A program made the position numbers and the translations under genes. Positions 42,170-50,975 of a stretch of DNA of 64,000 bases are shown here, one piece after another (the first letter of the stretch is position 1; each line of letters opens with the position of its first letter). The notes under the pieces were generated by a model. That model did no database searches and had not been told where the DNA came from. It saw nothing but the letters and a program-made list of their open reading frames with translations. The stretch is from Microbacterium sp. APC 3901 (GTDB lineage: Bacteria > Actinomycetota > Actinomycetes > Actinomycetales > Microbacteriaceae), in the NCBI RefSeq assembly GCF_030407765.1, contig NZ_JASDCU010000012.1, positions 62,001-126,000 of the forward strand. Reading direction: 5' to 3'.

Positions 42170-42913
42170 ATGAACTGGATCGCCTCCAACCTCGGATTGA
42201 TCTTCGATCTGACGATCAACCACGTGCGTCTGGCGATCGTTCCCATCATTCTCGGCTTCCTGATCGCGGTGCCGCTCGGCTGGGTGGCCAGTCGCAACCG
42301 CGTCGCCCGGACGTTCATCATCACGACGGGCAGCCTGCTCTACACGATCCCGTCCCTGCCGCTCTTCGTGATCCTGCCGGTCATCCTCGGCACCCGGATC
42401 CTCGATGACACGAATCTGGTCGTGGCGCTCACGATCTATGCGGTCGCGATCATGCTGCGCTCGGCGACGGACGCCTTCGGATCGGTCGACCGGTCGATCA
42501 TCGAGTCGGCGAAGGCCATCGGCTTCTCACGCGGCGGCCGGTTCTGGCGCGTCGAGTTCCCGCTCGCAGGCCCCGTGCTGATCGCCGGGCTACGCGTCGT
42601 CTCCGTGTCGACCATCGCCCTCGTCTCGGTGGGCGTGATCATCGGCTCCGAGAACCTCGGCTACCTCTTTCAGAACGGCAAACAGCGCGGCATCCTCGAG
42701 GAGGTCGTCGTCGGCATCGTCATGAGTCTGCTCATCGCCCTCGTCTTCGACCTGATCCTGGTGGCGATCGCGCGGGTGCTCATGCCCTGGAGCCGCGCCG
42801 CGGACGTGCGTGCGAAGAGCGGCGATCCGACCGACGCGGAACCCGGAGCCGATGCCGCGACCGACAGCGCCGGCATCCGTCGGGTGCTCGCACCTCCGGG
42901 AGAGGGGATCTGA
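42170..42913 (+). CDS. Glycine betaine/choline ABC permease (OpuCB/ProW type)
   Basis: The 247-residue protein has five to six membrane helices and the binding-protein-dependent permease loop AKAIGFSRGGRFWRVEFPLAGPVLIAGLR. IPSLPLFVILPVILG is typical of OpuBB/OpuCB proteins. It should form half the channel for glycine betaine, carnitine or choline uptake in osmoprotection. Its stop codon overlaps the next start by one base (TGATG). No ATPase gene precedes it; the upstream gene is marR. Confidence 0.87.
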   Translation: MNWIASNLGLIFDLTINHVRLAIVPIILGFLIAVPLGWVASRNRVARTFIITTGSLLYTIPSLPLFVILPVILGTRILDDTNLVVALTIYAVAIMLRSATDAFGSVDRSIIESAKAIGFSRGGRFWRVEFPLAGPVLIAGLRVVSVSTIALVSVGVIIGSENLGYLFQNGKQRGILEEVVVGIVMSLLIALVFDLILVAIARVLMPWSRAADVRAKSGDPTDAEPGADAATDSAGIRRVLAPPGEGI

Positions 42914-43683
42914 TGAACTTCTTCCTCGACGCCATCGCCTGGATCCTCGACCCCGCCAACTGGGTGCCGGGCTCGCAGAGCCCGCTTCCCATCGGCGACC
43001 GACTCGTCGAGCACCTGCTCTACTCGGGTGTCTCGCTCGTCATAGCGATGCTGATCGCTCTTCCGCTCGGCTTCTACATCGGGCACACCGGACACGGTCG
43101 TCAGTTCGTGATCGGGTTCACCGGCGCCATGCGCGCTCTCCCGACGCTCGGTCTCCTGTTCTTCCTCACCATGGTGCTGCGTTCCGGTCTGAGCACCACC
43201 CCGGCCGTCCTCGTCGGGTCCGTCATCGCGTTCGTCCTGCTGGCGATACCGTCGCTGCTCGCCGGCGCCTACGCCGGGCTCGAGAGCGTGGGCCGCGAAT
43301 CGATCGATGCCGCGCGATCGATCGGGATGACGGAGATGCAGATCCTGCGCAAGGTCGAGATCCCCCTCGGACTGCCGGTGATAATCGGCGGCGTCCGCTC
43401 GGCCACGCTGCAGGTCATCGCGACCGTGACGATCGCGTCCTACGTCGGACTCGGTGGCCTGGGGCGCATCATCTCGTCCGGCATCGGCCTCAACGACTAC
43501 ACCGTGATCCTGGGCGGAGCGCTCCTGGTGACCGTTCTCGCCCTGAGCGTCGACGGTCTCTTCGCGCTTCTCCAGCGCCTCACCCGCACTCGGGGGCGTT
43601 CGACCCGTCCGACCCGCAGCTTGAAACGACAAAGGTCGGATGCCGCCGTGGCGCCGAACCTCGACGAAAGGATCCCCGCATGA
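42913..43683 (+). CDS. Glycine betaine/choline ABC permease (OpuCD type)
   Basis: The 256-residue second permease has the loop ARSIGMTEMQILRKVEIPLGLPVIIGGVRSATLQ and GLGGLGRIISSGIGLNDY, matching the OpuC family. It has a basic C-terminal tail. It overlaps both neighbouring genes and pairs with the OpuCB-type protein. Confidence 0.87.
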   Translation: MNFFLDAIAWILDPANWVPGSQSPLPIGDRLVEHLLYSGVSLVIAMLIALPLGFYIGHTGHGRQFVIGFTGAMRALPTLGLLFFLTMVLRSGLSTTPAVLVGSVIAFVLLAIPSLLAGAYAGLESVGRESIDAARSIGMTEMQILRKVEIPLGLPVIIGGVRSATLQVIATVTIASYVGLGGLGRIISSGIGLNDYTVILGGALLVTVLALSVDGLFALLQRLTRTRGRSTRPTRSLKRQRSDAAVAPNLDERIPA

Positions 43684-44630
43684 CCTCTCGAGCCCGCAAG
43701 ACCCGGCTGGCAGCATGCCTGATCGCCGTGAGCACCACCGTCGCACTCGCCGGCTGCGCGACCGCCGACCCGACGTCATCCGGGGGTGGAGGCGCTGCTG
43801 AGGGCGACGCCATCATCGTCGGCTCCTTCGCCTTCCCCGAGAGCGAGATCCTCGGCGAGATCTATGCGCAGGCGCTCGAGGCCGAAGGGTTCGACGTGTC
43901 GACCAAGTTCAACATCGGTCCGCGACAGCAGACGATCCCCGCTCTGCAGGACGGGTCGATCAACCTCATCCCGGAGTACAACGGCAACCTGCTGGCCTAC
44001 TACGACACAGCCTACGAGGAGCGGACGACCGAGGACGTCGACGCCGCGCTGCCGGATGCCGTGGGCGCAGACGACCTGCAGGTGCTCGACTCGGCTGCGG
44101 CCGAGGACAAGGACGCCTATGTGGTGACGAAGAAGACCGCCGAGGACAACGACCTGACGGCGATCGGCGACCTGAAGGCGCTGGAGCCCTTCTCACTCGC
44201 CTCGAACCCCCAGTTCGGCGAACTCGGCTACGGCATCCCGGGCCTGCGTGACGTCTATGGGGTGGGCGTGGAGGCGGGCCAGGTCACGTTTGTCCCCTAT
44301 GAGGATTTCGGCGGCCCCGACACGGTGCAGGCGCTCGTGGACGGCACGGTTCAGGTCGCGGACATCTACACGACCTCGCCGGCGATCAAGGCCGAAGACC
44401 TCGTCGTCCTCGAGGACCCCGAGAACATGATCTCGGCGCAGAACGTCATTCCGCTGCTCTCGAAGGACATCTACACCGACGAGCTCGCAGACGTGCTCAA
44501 CGCGATCTCGGCGAAGCTCACCACCGATGACCTGATCGATCTGCGCGAACGGGTCGAGGGAGACGAGAAGGCGTCGGCTGCGACCGCCGCGGAGGAGTGG
44601 CTCACCGCCGCGGGTCTGCTCGACGAGTGA
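43680..44630 (+). CDS. Glycine betaine/choline-binding lipoprotein (OpuCC type)
   Basis: The 316-residue protein has a lipoprotein signal ending V-A-L-A-G-C26 and an OpuAC-type binding domain (IIVGSFAFPESEILGEIYAQALEAEGFDVSTKFNIGPRQQTIPALQDGSINLIPEYNGNLLAYYD). It should capture quaternary ammonium solutes outside the membrane. The ATG overlaps the permease stop codon by 4 bp. It is the last gene of the operon. Confidence 0.9.
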   Translation: MTSRARKTRLAACLIAVSTTVALAGCATADPTSSGGGGAAEGDAIIVGSFAFPESEILGEIYAQALEAEGFDVSTKFNIGPRQQTIPALQDGSINLIPEYNGNLLAYYDTAYEERTTEDVDAALPDAVGADDLQVLDSAAAEDKDAYVVTKKTAEDNDLTAIGDLKALEPFSLASNPQFGELGYGIPGLRDVYGVGVEAGQVTFVPYEDFGGPDTVQALVDGTVQVADIYTTSPAIKAEDLVVLEDPENMISAQNVIPLLSKDIYTDELADVLNAISAKLTTDDLIDLRERVEGDEKASAATAAEEWLTAAGLLDE

Positions 44631-44664
44631 TCACGCAGCCGATCTGCGAGTCGATGATCTGATC

Positions 44665-44697
44665 GAAGCCCCGCCGTCTCTCGGACGGCGGGGCTTC
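44665..44697 (+). terminator. Terminator of the compatible-solute operon
   Basis: GAAGCCCCGCCGTC (44665-44678) pairs with GACGGCGGGGCTTC (44684-44697), a perfect 14-bp stem with a 5-base loop. It lacks a T-tract. Confidence 0.65.
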
Positions 44698-44701
44698 GCC
44701 G

Positions 44702-44707
44702 TAAGCT
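44702..44707 (+). promoter_or_regulatory. Leaderless -10 box of the MarR gene at 44715
   Basis: TAAGCT, 7 bases (GACGACC), then ATG. Confidence 0.5.
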
Positions 44708-44714
44708 GACGACC

Positions 44715-45233
44715 ATGAGTGCCTCGCCCGACGAACCCGCCCGCGAGGGCGCGCCCGCCGCTGATGCCGAAGGCGCCGAGCCCCTCGACCCGGCCGAGCT
44801 AGATCCGGCTGAACTCGACCAGGCGATCTCGAGGGTCGAGCACGAGCTGGGAAGGCTCTTCGCCCGTATCCGGGTGAGCTGGCGTGAAGCGGCGCAGACC
44901 GTGCATCCCGACCTGCAGCCGCTCGGATACCAGGTGCTGACGTCGATAGCGACCGGCAAGGCCACATCGGCCGGGGCGATCATCGAGCGTCTGCAGACCG
45001 ACAAGTCGGCCGTCAGCCGGCACGTGCGGCAGCTGGAGCATCTCGGGCTGGTCGAGAGCGTCCCTGACCCCGACGATCGACGGGCGCGCGTGCTCGTCGC
45101 GACCGAGCTGGCGCAGGAGCGCGTCGCCCTGGCTCGCTCTCGCTATGAGGAGCGTCTCGGCGAGCGGCTGCGCCGCTGGTCGGCCCAGGACCTCGACCAT
45201 TTCGCCGAGCTGCTCGCCGCGTTCGGCGACTGA
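44715..45233 (+). CDS. MarR family regulator (paralogue of 41590)
   Basis: The 172-residue protein has an acidic, Ala/Pro-rich N-terminal extension of about 30 residues, then a MarR core (LFARIRVSWREAAQTVHPDLQPLGYQVLTSIATGKATSAGAIIERLQTDKSAVSRHVRQLEHLGLVESVPDPDDRRARVL). The core is clearly related to the MarR at 41590. The two regulators flank the compatible-solute operon. Its target is unknown; the FMN reductase gene downstream is a possibility. Confidence 0.88.
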   Translation: MSASPDEPAREGAPAADAEGAEPLDPAELDPAELDQAISRVEHELGRLFARIRVSWREAAQTVHPDLQPLGYQVLTSIATGKATSAGAIIERLQTDKSAVSRHVRQLEHLGLVESVPDPDDRRARVLVATELAQERVALARSRYEERLGERLRRWSAQDLDHFAELLAAFGD

Positions 45234-45317
45234 GGACGCAGGCGGCGCAGACAGCTCTGGACGCCGACGCGTCTTCGGAGAAGACTGATCCCACCGCTAC
45301 AGGAATGAGGAACAGTC

Positions 45318-45893
45318 ATGGCGTACAGGGTCGGATACTTCGTCGGAAGCCTCTCATCCACCTCGATCAACCGCATCCTCGCGACGGCGCTGATCAGGCT
45401 GGCTCCGGACGATCTGGAATTCTTCGAGATCCCCATCAGGGACCTCCCGCTGTACAGCCAGGACTTCGACGACGACTATCCCGCCGTCGCCGTGGATCTC
45501 AAGGAATCGATCGACTCGGCGGATGCCGTGCTCTTCGTCACCCCCGAGTACAACCGCTCGATTCCGGGGGGACTCAAGAACGCGATCGACTGGGCCTCAC
45601 GGCCGTGGGGTCAGAACTCGTTCGACCACATCCCGGCCGCCGTCATCGGAGCATCGGTCGGCGCGATCGGCACGGCCGTCGCCCAGCAGAGTCTGCGCGG
45701 CGTGCTCAGCTTCTGCAACGCCCGCCAGATGACCGCACCCGAGGCCTACATCCAGTTCTCGTCCGAGACGTTCGCCGACGACGGCACCGTCACGAACGAG
45801 GGCACGGCGACGTTCCTGCGCGACTACCTGGTCGAGTTCCGCGACCACATCGAGCGTGTGCTCACCGTGCTGCCCCGCGACACCGACGCGTGA
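45318..45893 (+). CDS. NAD(P)H-dependent FMN reductase
   Basis: The 191-residue flavodoxin-like protein has the FMN phosphate loop GSLSSTSINRILATAL and the segment LFVTPEYNRSIPGGLKNAIDWASRPWG, hallmarks of the NADPH-dependent FMN reductase family (chromate and quinone reductases). It should reduce FMN or quinone-type acceptors in the cytoplasm. AGGAATGAGGAAC precedes the ATG. Confidence 0.9.
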   Translation: MAYRVGYFVGSLSSTSINRILATALIRLAPDDLEFFEIPIRDLPLYSQDFDDDYPAVAVDLKESIDSADAVLFVTPEYNRSIPGGLKNAIDWASRPWGQNSFDHIPAAVIGASVGAIGTAVAQQSLRGVLSFCNARQMTAPEAYIQFSSETFADDGTVTNEGTATFLRDYLVEFRDHIERVLTVLPRDTDA

Positions 45894-45942
45894 ATCGGGT
45901 CGCGTCGCAGGCCATCTGAGCCGCAACCGCGTCGCATCCGCG

Positions 45943-45948
45943 TAGCCT
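45943..45948 (+). promoter_or_regulatory. Leaderless -10 box of the DUF1684 gene
   Basis: TAGCCT, 7 bases, then the ATG at 45956. Confidence 0.5.
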
Positions 45949-45955
45949 GAATGGC

Positions 45956-46591
45956 ATGACGCTCACGAAAGCCCGCACCGCCGCCGAGGTCGTCGACTGG
46001 AGGCGTCGGGTCTTCGCCCTCTACGACGCCGTGCGACGGGCGGACTCCGCCGAAGAGGCGCACGAGCTGTGGCGGATCGAGCGCGACGACCTGATGCTGC
46101 ACCACGCGGCGACTCCGCTCCTGACCGACGATCGACCCCTGTTCGAGGGGCTGCCGATCGCCTCGTACGATCCGCAGTGGCGATTCGAGCTGCCCATCCT
46201 GCCCGCGGAACCCGGCGGCTTCGACTTCGCGACCGGCACCGACGGCGTCGTGCCCTTCGAGCGCATCGGCAGGGTCGAGGTCCCCGACACCGGCTCGCTC
46301 GACGTGTGGCGGCTGACGACCTACGGGGGCGGGATCTTCATCCCGGTGCGCGACGCGCTCGCCGGTCGGCCGGGTGGCACGTACGGGGGAGGGCGCTACC
46401 TGATCGACACGATCAAGGGTGCAGACCTCGGATCGGATGCCGAGCGCGGCACGATCGTGCTCGACTTCAACTTCGCCTACAACCCGTCGTGCGCCTACGA
46501 CCCGGCGTGGGCGTGCCCGCTCGCGCAGCCCGGCAACGTGCTGCCGGTGGCGGTCCCGGTGGGCGAGATGTACGGCCGCGCAGCCGACTGA
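45956..46591 (+). CDS. DUF1684 protein
   Basis: The 211-residue protein has the DUF1684 signature: an N-terminal helix, then beta strands, then FNFAYNPSCAYDPAWACPLAQPGNVLPVAVPVGE with conserved Cys, Tyr and Asn. The function is unknown. No signal peptide is seen. It is followed after 62 bp by the old-yellow-enzyme gene. Confidence 0.9.
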   Translation: MTLTKARTAAEVVDWRRRVFALYDAVRRADSAEEAHELWRIERDDLMLHHAATPLLTDDRPLFEGLPIASYDPQWRFELPILPAEPGGFDFATGTDGVVPFERIGRVEVPDTGSLDVWRLTTYGGGIFIPVRDALAGRPGGTYGGGRYLIDTIKGADLGSDAERGTIVLDFNFAYNPSCAYDPAWACPLAQPGNVLPVAVPVGEMYGRAAD

Positions 46592-46653
46592 GCATCCGGC
46601 CTGAATGGGACGGCCGGGGAATACCGAACCCGTCACGGGGCTTGTTCCTGAGC

Positions 46654-47742
46654 GTGACTCTTTTCGAACCGGCCGTCTTCGGCGCCCTGCAGCTGTCCAA
46701 CCGCGTCGTCATGGCGCCCCTCACCCGCACGCGTGCGGACGATGGGGGAGTGCCCACCGAGACCATGGTCGAGTACTACCGCCAGCGGGCCGGTCAGGGC
46801 CTCATCATCTCGGAGGGGACGTGGCCGGCGGCCGAGGGCAAGTCCTACTCGGGCCAGCCCGGAATCGTCACGCCCGAGCAGATCGCCGGCTGGAGCCGCG
46901 TCGCCGCCGCTGTGCACGAGGCGGGCGGCACCATCGTCATGCAGTTGATGCACGGCGGACGAGTGTCGCACCCCGCGATCTCGGGTGAGCCGCGCGTCGT
47001 GGCTCCGAGCGCGCTCGCCGCTCCGGGCCAGACCCACACCCCGGTCGGCAAGGTCGACATGCCGGTGGCCCACGCGCTCACGCTCGAGGAGATCCCCGCG
47101 GTCGTCGAGCAGTTCGTGCAGGCAGCGCGCAACGCGATCGAGGCGGGCTTCGACGGCGTCGAGGTGCACGGCGCGAACGGCTACCTCGTGCAGGAGTTCC
47201 TGTCGCCGGTGTCGAACGTCCGCGACGATCAGTACGGCGGATCGCCGGAGAACCGCGCCCGCTTCGCCGTCGAGGTCACCCGCGCGGTGGCAGAGGCGGT
47301 CGGCGCCGACCGCACCGGCATCCGTCTGTCGCCGCAGCACAACATCCAGGGCGTCCTCGAAGAGGATGACGACGATGCGCTCGCCACCTACCTCGCCGTC
47401 GCCGAGGGCCTCGCTCCGCTCGGCCTCGCCTTCATCGACGTGCTCAGCGCCGCGCCGACCGGCGAGCTGGTGCAGCGCATCCGCCGCACCGCCGGAGCGC
47501 CCCTCATCGTCAACTCGGGCTTCGCGTCGCCCACCACGCGCGCCGAGGCCGAGGTGCTCATCTCGGAGGGATGGGCGGATGCCGTGGCCGTCGGCCGCCC
47601 GGTGATCGCGAACCCCGACCTCGTCGAGCGCTGGCGTCAGGATGCCGAGCTCAACGAGCCCCGTCCCGCGCTGTTCTACGGCCGCACTGCCGAGGGCTAC
47701 ACCGACTACCCGTCGCTGGAGTCCGTGCGCGCCGACGCCTGA
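46654..47742 (+). CDS. Old yellow enzyme-type ene-reductase
   Basis: The 362-residue FMN TIM barrel has NRVVMAPLTRTRADD near the N-terminus, VMQLMHGGRVSHP, the substrate-site EVHGANGYLVQEFLSPVSNVRDDQYGGSPENRARF, and a C-terminal FMN phosphate site (LIVNSGFASPTTRAEAE; AVAVGRPVIANPDLVER). It reduces activated C=C bonds with NAD(P)H. The GTG at 46654 gives the usual N-terminus (TLFEPAVFGALQLSNR); the preceding codons are not typical. Confidence 0.9.
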   Translation: MTLFEPAVFGALQLSNRVVMAPLTRTRADDGGVPTETMVEYYRQRAGQGLIISEGTWPAAEGKSYSGQPGIVTPEQIAGWSRVAAAVHEAGGTIVMQLMHGGRVSHPAISGEPRVVAPSALAAPGQTHTPVGKVDMPVAHALTLEEIPAVVEQFVQAARNAIEAGFDGVEVHGANGYLVQEFLSPVSNVRDDQYGGSPENRARFAVEVTRAVAEAVGADRTGIRLSPQHNIQGVLEEDDDDALATYLAVAEGLAPLGLAFIDVLSAAPTGELVQRIRRTAGAPLIVNSGFASPTTRAEAEVLISEGWADAVAVGRPVIANPDLVERWRQDAELNEPRPALFYGRTAEGYTDYPSLESVRADA

Positions 47743-47752
47743 TCTCGGGCCC

Positions 47753-47786
47753 GCGGGTCGGTGCGGCTCAGCGCCGCACGACCCGC
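47753..47786. terminator. Convergent terminator between the ene-reductase and thrE-like genes
   Basis: GCGGGTCG and GTGCGGC (47753-47767) pair with GCCGCAC and GACCCGC (47773-47786), a 14-bp stem with one bulged base and a 5-base loop. It covers the last codons of the minus-strand gene. Confidence 0.55.
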
Positions 47787-49171
47787 GCCCGCGTCTTCGC
47801 GACGCTGCTGAGGGTGGCGCGCACCGGTGTGCCCAGATACAGACCGAGCGATGCCCCCGAGGCCAGCGCGATGCCGATGACCACGGCGTCGACCAGCGAG
47901 CCTCCGATGCCCACGACGCCCGAGGCCGACCCCGCCGAGTGGATCATCTCGAGAAGCCCCTGGAACACCGCGACACCGGGCACGAGGGGCACGATGGCCG
48001 CGGTGGTCACGGCGACGGACGGCACGTGCAGCTTCACGGCGATCAGCATCCCGATGAAGCTCGCCAGCAGCGCTCCGATCGCGCTCGCGGCCGCCGGATG
48101 CAGGTTCAGGCCGACCATCGCGGCGTATCCGGCGATGGTCACGGCGCTGAGCAGCGCGCTCACGAGGATGATGCGGATGCCGGCGCCGTTGAAGACGGCG
48201 ACGGCGATCGCGATGATGATCGCCCCGAGGAACTGATTCAGCACAGGACCGAACGGGGCGGGGTCGTCGGGCAGGCCCATCGTGAAGCCGAGCACGCTGC
48301 CGAGTTCGAGTCCGACGAGGATGCCGATCACGACGCCGAGCGTCTGCATCGTCAGATCGAGGATGCGCCCGCCCGCGGTGAGCGCGAAACCGTCGATCGC
48401 ATCCTGAGCGGCTCCGACGACGGTGAGGCCGGCGAGCATGAGCACGATCCCCGAGGCCACGATGATCGAGGGGCGGATGCCGACGAACGGCTCGATGCCC
48501 GCCGAGCCGAGCGCCGAGACGGCGACCGCGACCCCCGTGGTGACGAAACCTCCGGCGATCTGGCTGAAGAACAGGGGGACCCGGGCTCGGGCGAGACCCG
48601 CCTGGGTCAGCGCCGCGCACAGCGCCGCGATGAAGGTGAGCCCGACGATGAGCGCCGAGGCCCCGAGCATGATGCTGACGCCGACCGCCAGCAGCGCTCG
48701 GGCCACGATGACGACGGGCTGCTGGTAGCGGAACGGCACTCGGCGCAGCACACGGAACGCGGTGCGGGCCGATTCGAGGTCGAGGCCGTCGTCGATGTCG
48801 GCGACCAGGGCCTGCACGCGCTGCAGTTTGGCGTGATCGGGTGCGGCGACCCGCACGACGCGCACGAGAGTCTCGGGCCAGACCTCGCCACTGAGGTGGA
48901 ACGAGACCGTGATCGAGTTGTACGTGACATCGACCTGCACGTCTCGCATGCCGTAGGCGGCGCAGACGCGGGTGATCGCCAGCGTCACCTCGTGCGCGGA
49001 GGCGCCGACACCGAACATCGACTCACCGATGCGAGTCGCGAGATCGAGGATCCTCGGCACCGTGCGTTCGTCGATGACGGGCATCGCCTCGGTGTGGGCG
49101 ACGGCGGAGGGATCTGTGTGCAGGATGCGCTGCACGGAGGCGAGCAGTCGCCGCGGGGGGTTCGGGGACAC
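47768..49171 (-). CDS. Threonine/serine exporter family protein (ThrE-like)
   Basis: The 467-residue protein has a soluble N-terminal DUF1212-type domain (ILDLATRIGESMFGVGASAHEVTLAITRVCAAYGM) and about ten membrane helices in two halves, as in the ThrE exporter of Corynebacterium. It should export threonine/serine or a related compound using the proton gradient. It starts at a GTG preceded by GGGGAG. The mRNA end is covered by the convergent hairpin. Confidence 0.88.
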   Translation of the reverse strand: MSPNPPRRLLASVQRILHTDPSAVAHTEAMPVIDERTVPRILDLATRIGESMFGVGASAHEVTLAITRVCAAYGMRDVQVDVTYNSITVSFHLSGEVWPETLVRVVRVAAPDHAKLQRVQALVADIDDGLDLESARTAFRVLRRVPFRYQQPVVIVARALLAVGVSIMLGASALIVGLTFIAALCAALTQAGLARARVPLFFSQIAGGFVTTGVAVAVSALGSAGIEPFVGIRPSIIVASGIVLMLAGLTVVGAAQDAIDGFALTAGGRILDLTMQTLGVVIGILVGLELGSVLGFTMGLPDDPAPFGPVLNQFLGAIIIAIAVAVFNGAGIRIILVSALLSAVTIAGYAAMVGLNLHPAAASAIGALLASFIGMLIAVKLHVPSVAVTTAAIVPLVPGVAVFQGLLEMIHSAGSASGVVGIGGSLVDAVVIGIALASGASLGLYLGTPVRATLSSVAKTRARVVRR

Positions 49172-49190
49172 CTCCCCATTCTCCCCCTGG

Positions 49191-49535
49191 TCAGGCGTGC
49201 GCGGGAACGTCGAGACGCTCAGCCGGCGGTGCGCTGCCCTCTGCCGGCTCGGGCACGAGGTACAGACCGCTCGGTGCGCTGGCCGTGAACGCGAGGGCTT
49301 CGATCCAGGCGCGGTTGATCGAGGGCTGACGGCTTCCGCTGTACTTGAAGACGAGCGAGCTTCCGGCGTGCACCCAGACGGTCGTGCGGCCGCCTCCGAC
49401 GCTCATGTCCTCGCGCCAGGTGAAGCTGAAGGGCTCTCCTCGACGCAGCTTGGCCGTGATGACGAGCTGCAGGTGCGTGAGTGCGCGGTCTTCGATGTCG
49501 GCCTTGACGCTGCCTTCATAGACGAGCTTTCCCAT
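49191..49535 (-). CDS. Small protein, family A (DUF7882-like; paralogue of 33447)
   Basis: The 114-residue protein opens MGKLVYEGSVKADIEDRALTHLQLVITAKLRRGEPFSFTW, the same MGKL pattern as the protein at 33447, and adds a Pro/Ala-rich tail. GAGGAG stands 7 bases before the ATG at 49535; the longer frame upstream is not MGKL-like. The function is unknown. The start fixes the family N-terminus. Confidence 0.8.
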   Translation of the reverse strand: MGKLVYEGSVKADIEDRALTHLQLVITAKLRRGEPFSFTWREDMSVGGGRTTVWVHAGSSLVFKYSGSRQPSINRAWIEALAFTASAPSGLYLVPEPAEGSAPPAERLDVPAHA

Positions 49536-49734
49536 GATGATCTCCTCACTGCGCCACGGAACCCAGGTCATCAGATGCGGTCGGATGATCACCGGGGCGT
49601 TACCAGCATCCCATATATCGTGGGTCGGCGGCTGAGCGTCCGCCGCGTCGTCACGCACCCGTCTGTCAACCCTCTGTCGGATTCTCGGTCATCGACGGAT
49701 GGTGGCCACTCGACATCGAACGAGGAGGATGACG

Positions 49735-50919
49735 ATGAAGGCACTCACCTGGCAGGGAACTCGCAACGTGGCGGTCGAGGAGGTGCCCGACCCGGTCATC
49801 GAGCACGCGACGGATGCGATCATCCGGATCACCTCTTCGGCGATCTGCGGCTCTGATCTGCACCTCTACGAACTGCTCGGCCCATTCCTCGACAAGGGCG
49901 ACATCCTCGGTCACGAGCCGATGGGCGTCGTCGTCGAGGTCGGTGCGGCAGTGCGTGATCTGGCCGTCGGCGATCGCGTCGTCGTGCCGTTCAACATCTC
50001 GTGCGGCCACTGCTTCTTCTGCTTGCGGGGCCTGCAGTCCCAGTGCGAGACGACGCAGGTGAAGGAGTACGGCAGCGGCGCCTCGCTGTTCGGCTACACC
50101 AAGCTCTACGGGCAGGTCCCCGGCGGTCAGGCCGAGTATCTCCGCGTTCCGCTGGCCGACTACAACCACATCAAGGTCGCCTCCGACCTTCCCGATGAGC
50201 GCTATCTCTTCCTCAGCGACATCCTGCCGACCGCCTGGCAGGGCGTCGACTACGCGAACGTGCCTGATGGCGGAACGCTCGCCGTGATGGGGCTCGGCCC
50301 GGTCGGCCAGTTCGTCGCCCGCGTGGGTGCGCACCGCGGTTATCGGGTGCTCGCTGTGGATCCCGTCGCCGAGCGACGCGAGATGGCTGCTCGACACGGG
50401 GCGGAGGTCTTCGATCTGACCGACGACGTCGTCGCAGAGCTGCGAGACCTCACCGACGGACGAGGGGCGGATGCCGTCGTCGACGCCGTCGGCATGGAGG
50501 CGCATGGCAACCCCGGGATCAAGCTCGTGCAGCGCGCAGTCGGCCTGCTGCCCGATCCGGCCGCCAGGCAGGTCTTCGACAAGGCCGGCATCGATCGCCT
50601 CGCCGCCCTCTATGCGTCGATCGACGTCGTGCGTCGCGGCGGAACGGTGTCGCTCAGCGGCGTCTATGCCGGTGACGCCGACATCATGCCCATGAAGACG
50701 CTGTTCGACAAGCAGGTCAGCATCCGCATGGGCCAGTGCAACGTCAAGCGCTGGATCGACGACCTGATGCCGCTGGTCGAGGATCTCAGCGACCCGCTGG
50801 GCGTGATGGATCTCACGACCCACACCGCTCCGCTCGAAGACGCTCCCGGGCTCTACGAGACCTTCCAGCGCAAGGACGACGGCTGCATCAAGGTCGTGCT
50901 CCAGCCCTCGACCGTCTGA
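49735..50919 (+). CDS. Zinc-dependent alcohol/formaldehyde dehydrogenase (MDR)
   Basis: The 394-residue protein has zinc motifs C-G-S-D-L-H and G-H-E-P-M-G, a structural-zinc run C-G-H-C-F-F-C-x6-C, and the Rossmann motif AVMGLGPVGQFVAR. The long insertion (GNPGIKLVQRAVGLLPDPAARQVFDKAG) matches the subgroup near glutathione-independent formaldehyde dehydrogenases and threonine-dehydrogenase-like enzymes. An AGGAGGATGAC site precedes the ATG. Its substrate cannot be read. It is single in its operon, with a strong terminator after it. Confidence 0.9.
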   Translation: MKALTWQGTRNVAVEEVPDPVIEHATDAIIRITSSAICGSDLHLYELLGPFLDKGDILGHEPMGVVVEVGAAVRDLAVGDRVVVPFNISCGHCFFCLRGLQSQCETTQVKEYGSGASLFGYTKLYGQVPGGQAEYLRVPLADYNHIKVASDLPDERYLFLSDILPTAWQGVDYANVPDGGTLAVMGLGPVGQFVARVGAHRGYRVLAVDPVAERREMAARHGAEVFDLTDDVVAELRDLTDGRGADAVVDAVGMEAHGNPGIKLVQRAVGLLPDPAARQVFDKAGIDRLAALYASIDVVRRGGTVSLSGVYAGDADIMPMKTLFDKQVSIRMGQCNVKRWIDDLMPLVEDLSDPLGVMDLTTHTAPLEDAPGLYETFQRKDDGCIKVVLQPSTV

Positions 50920-50929
50920 CTGCGACCGC

Positions 50930-50961
50930 GCCGGCTGTGCAGCCCGCACTGCGCAGCCGGC
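50930..50961. terminator. Terminator between the dehydrogenase and SRPBCC genes
   Basis: GCCGGCTG-T-GCAG (50930-50942) pairs with CTGC-G-CAGCCGGC (50949-50961), a 12-bp stem with one mismatch and a 6-base loop, between convergent genes. Confidence 0.6.
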
Positions 50962-50975
50962 TCACCTTCAGTCAG

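Noticed and set aside
47642..49288. Long plus-strand open frame opposite the ThrE-like gene
   Set aside because: Antisense of a well-supported gene, Arg/Asp-rich composition, no ribosome binding site or box.
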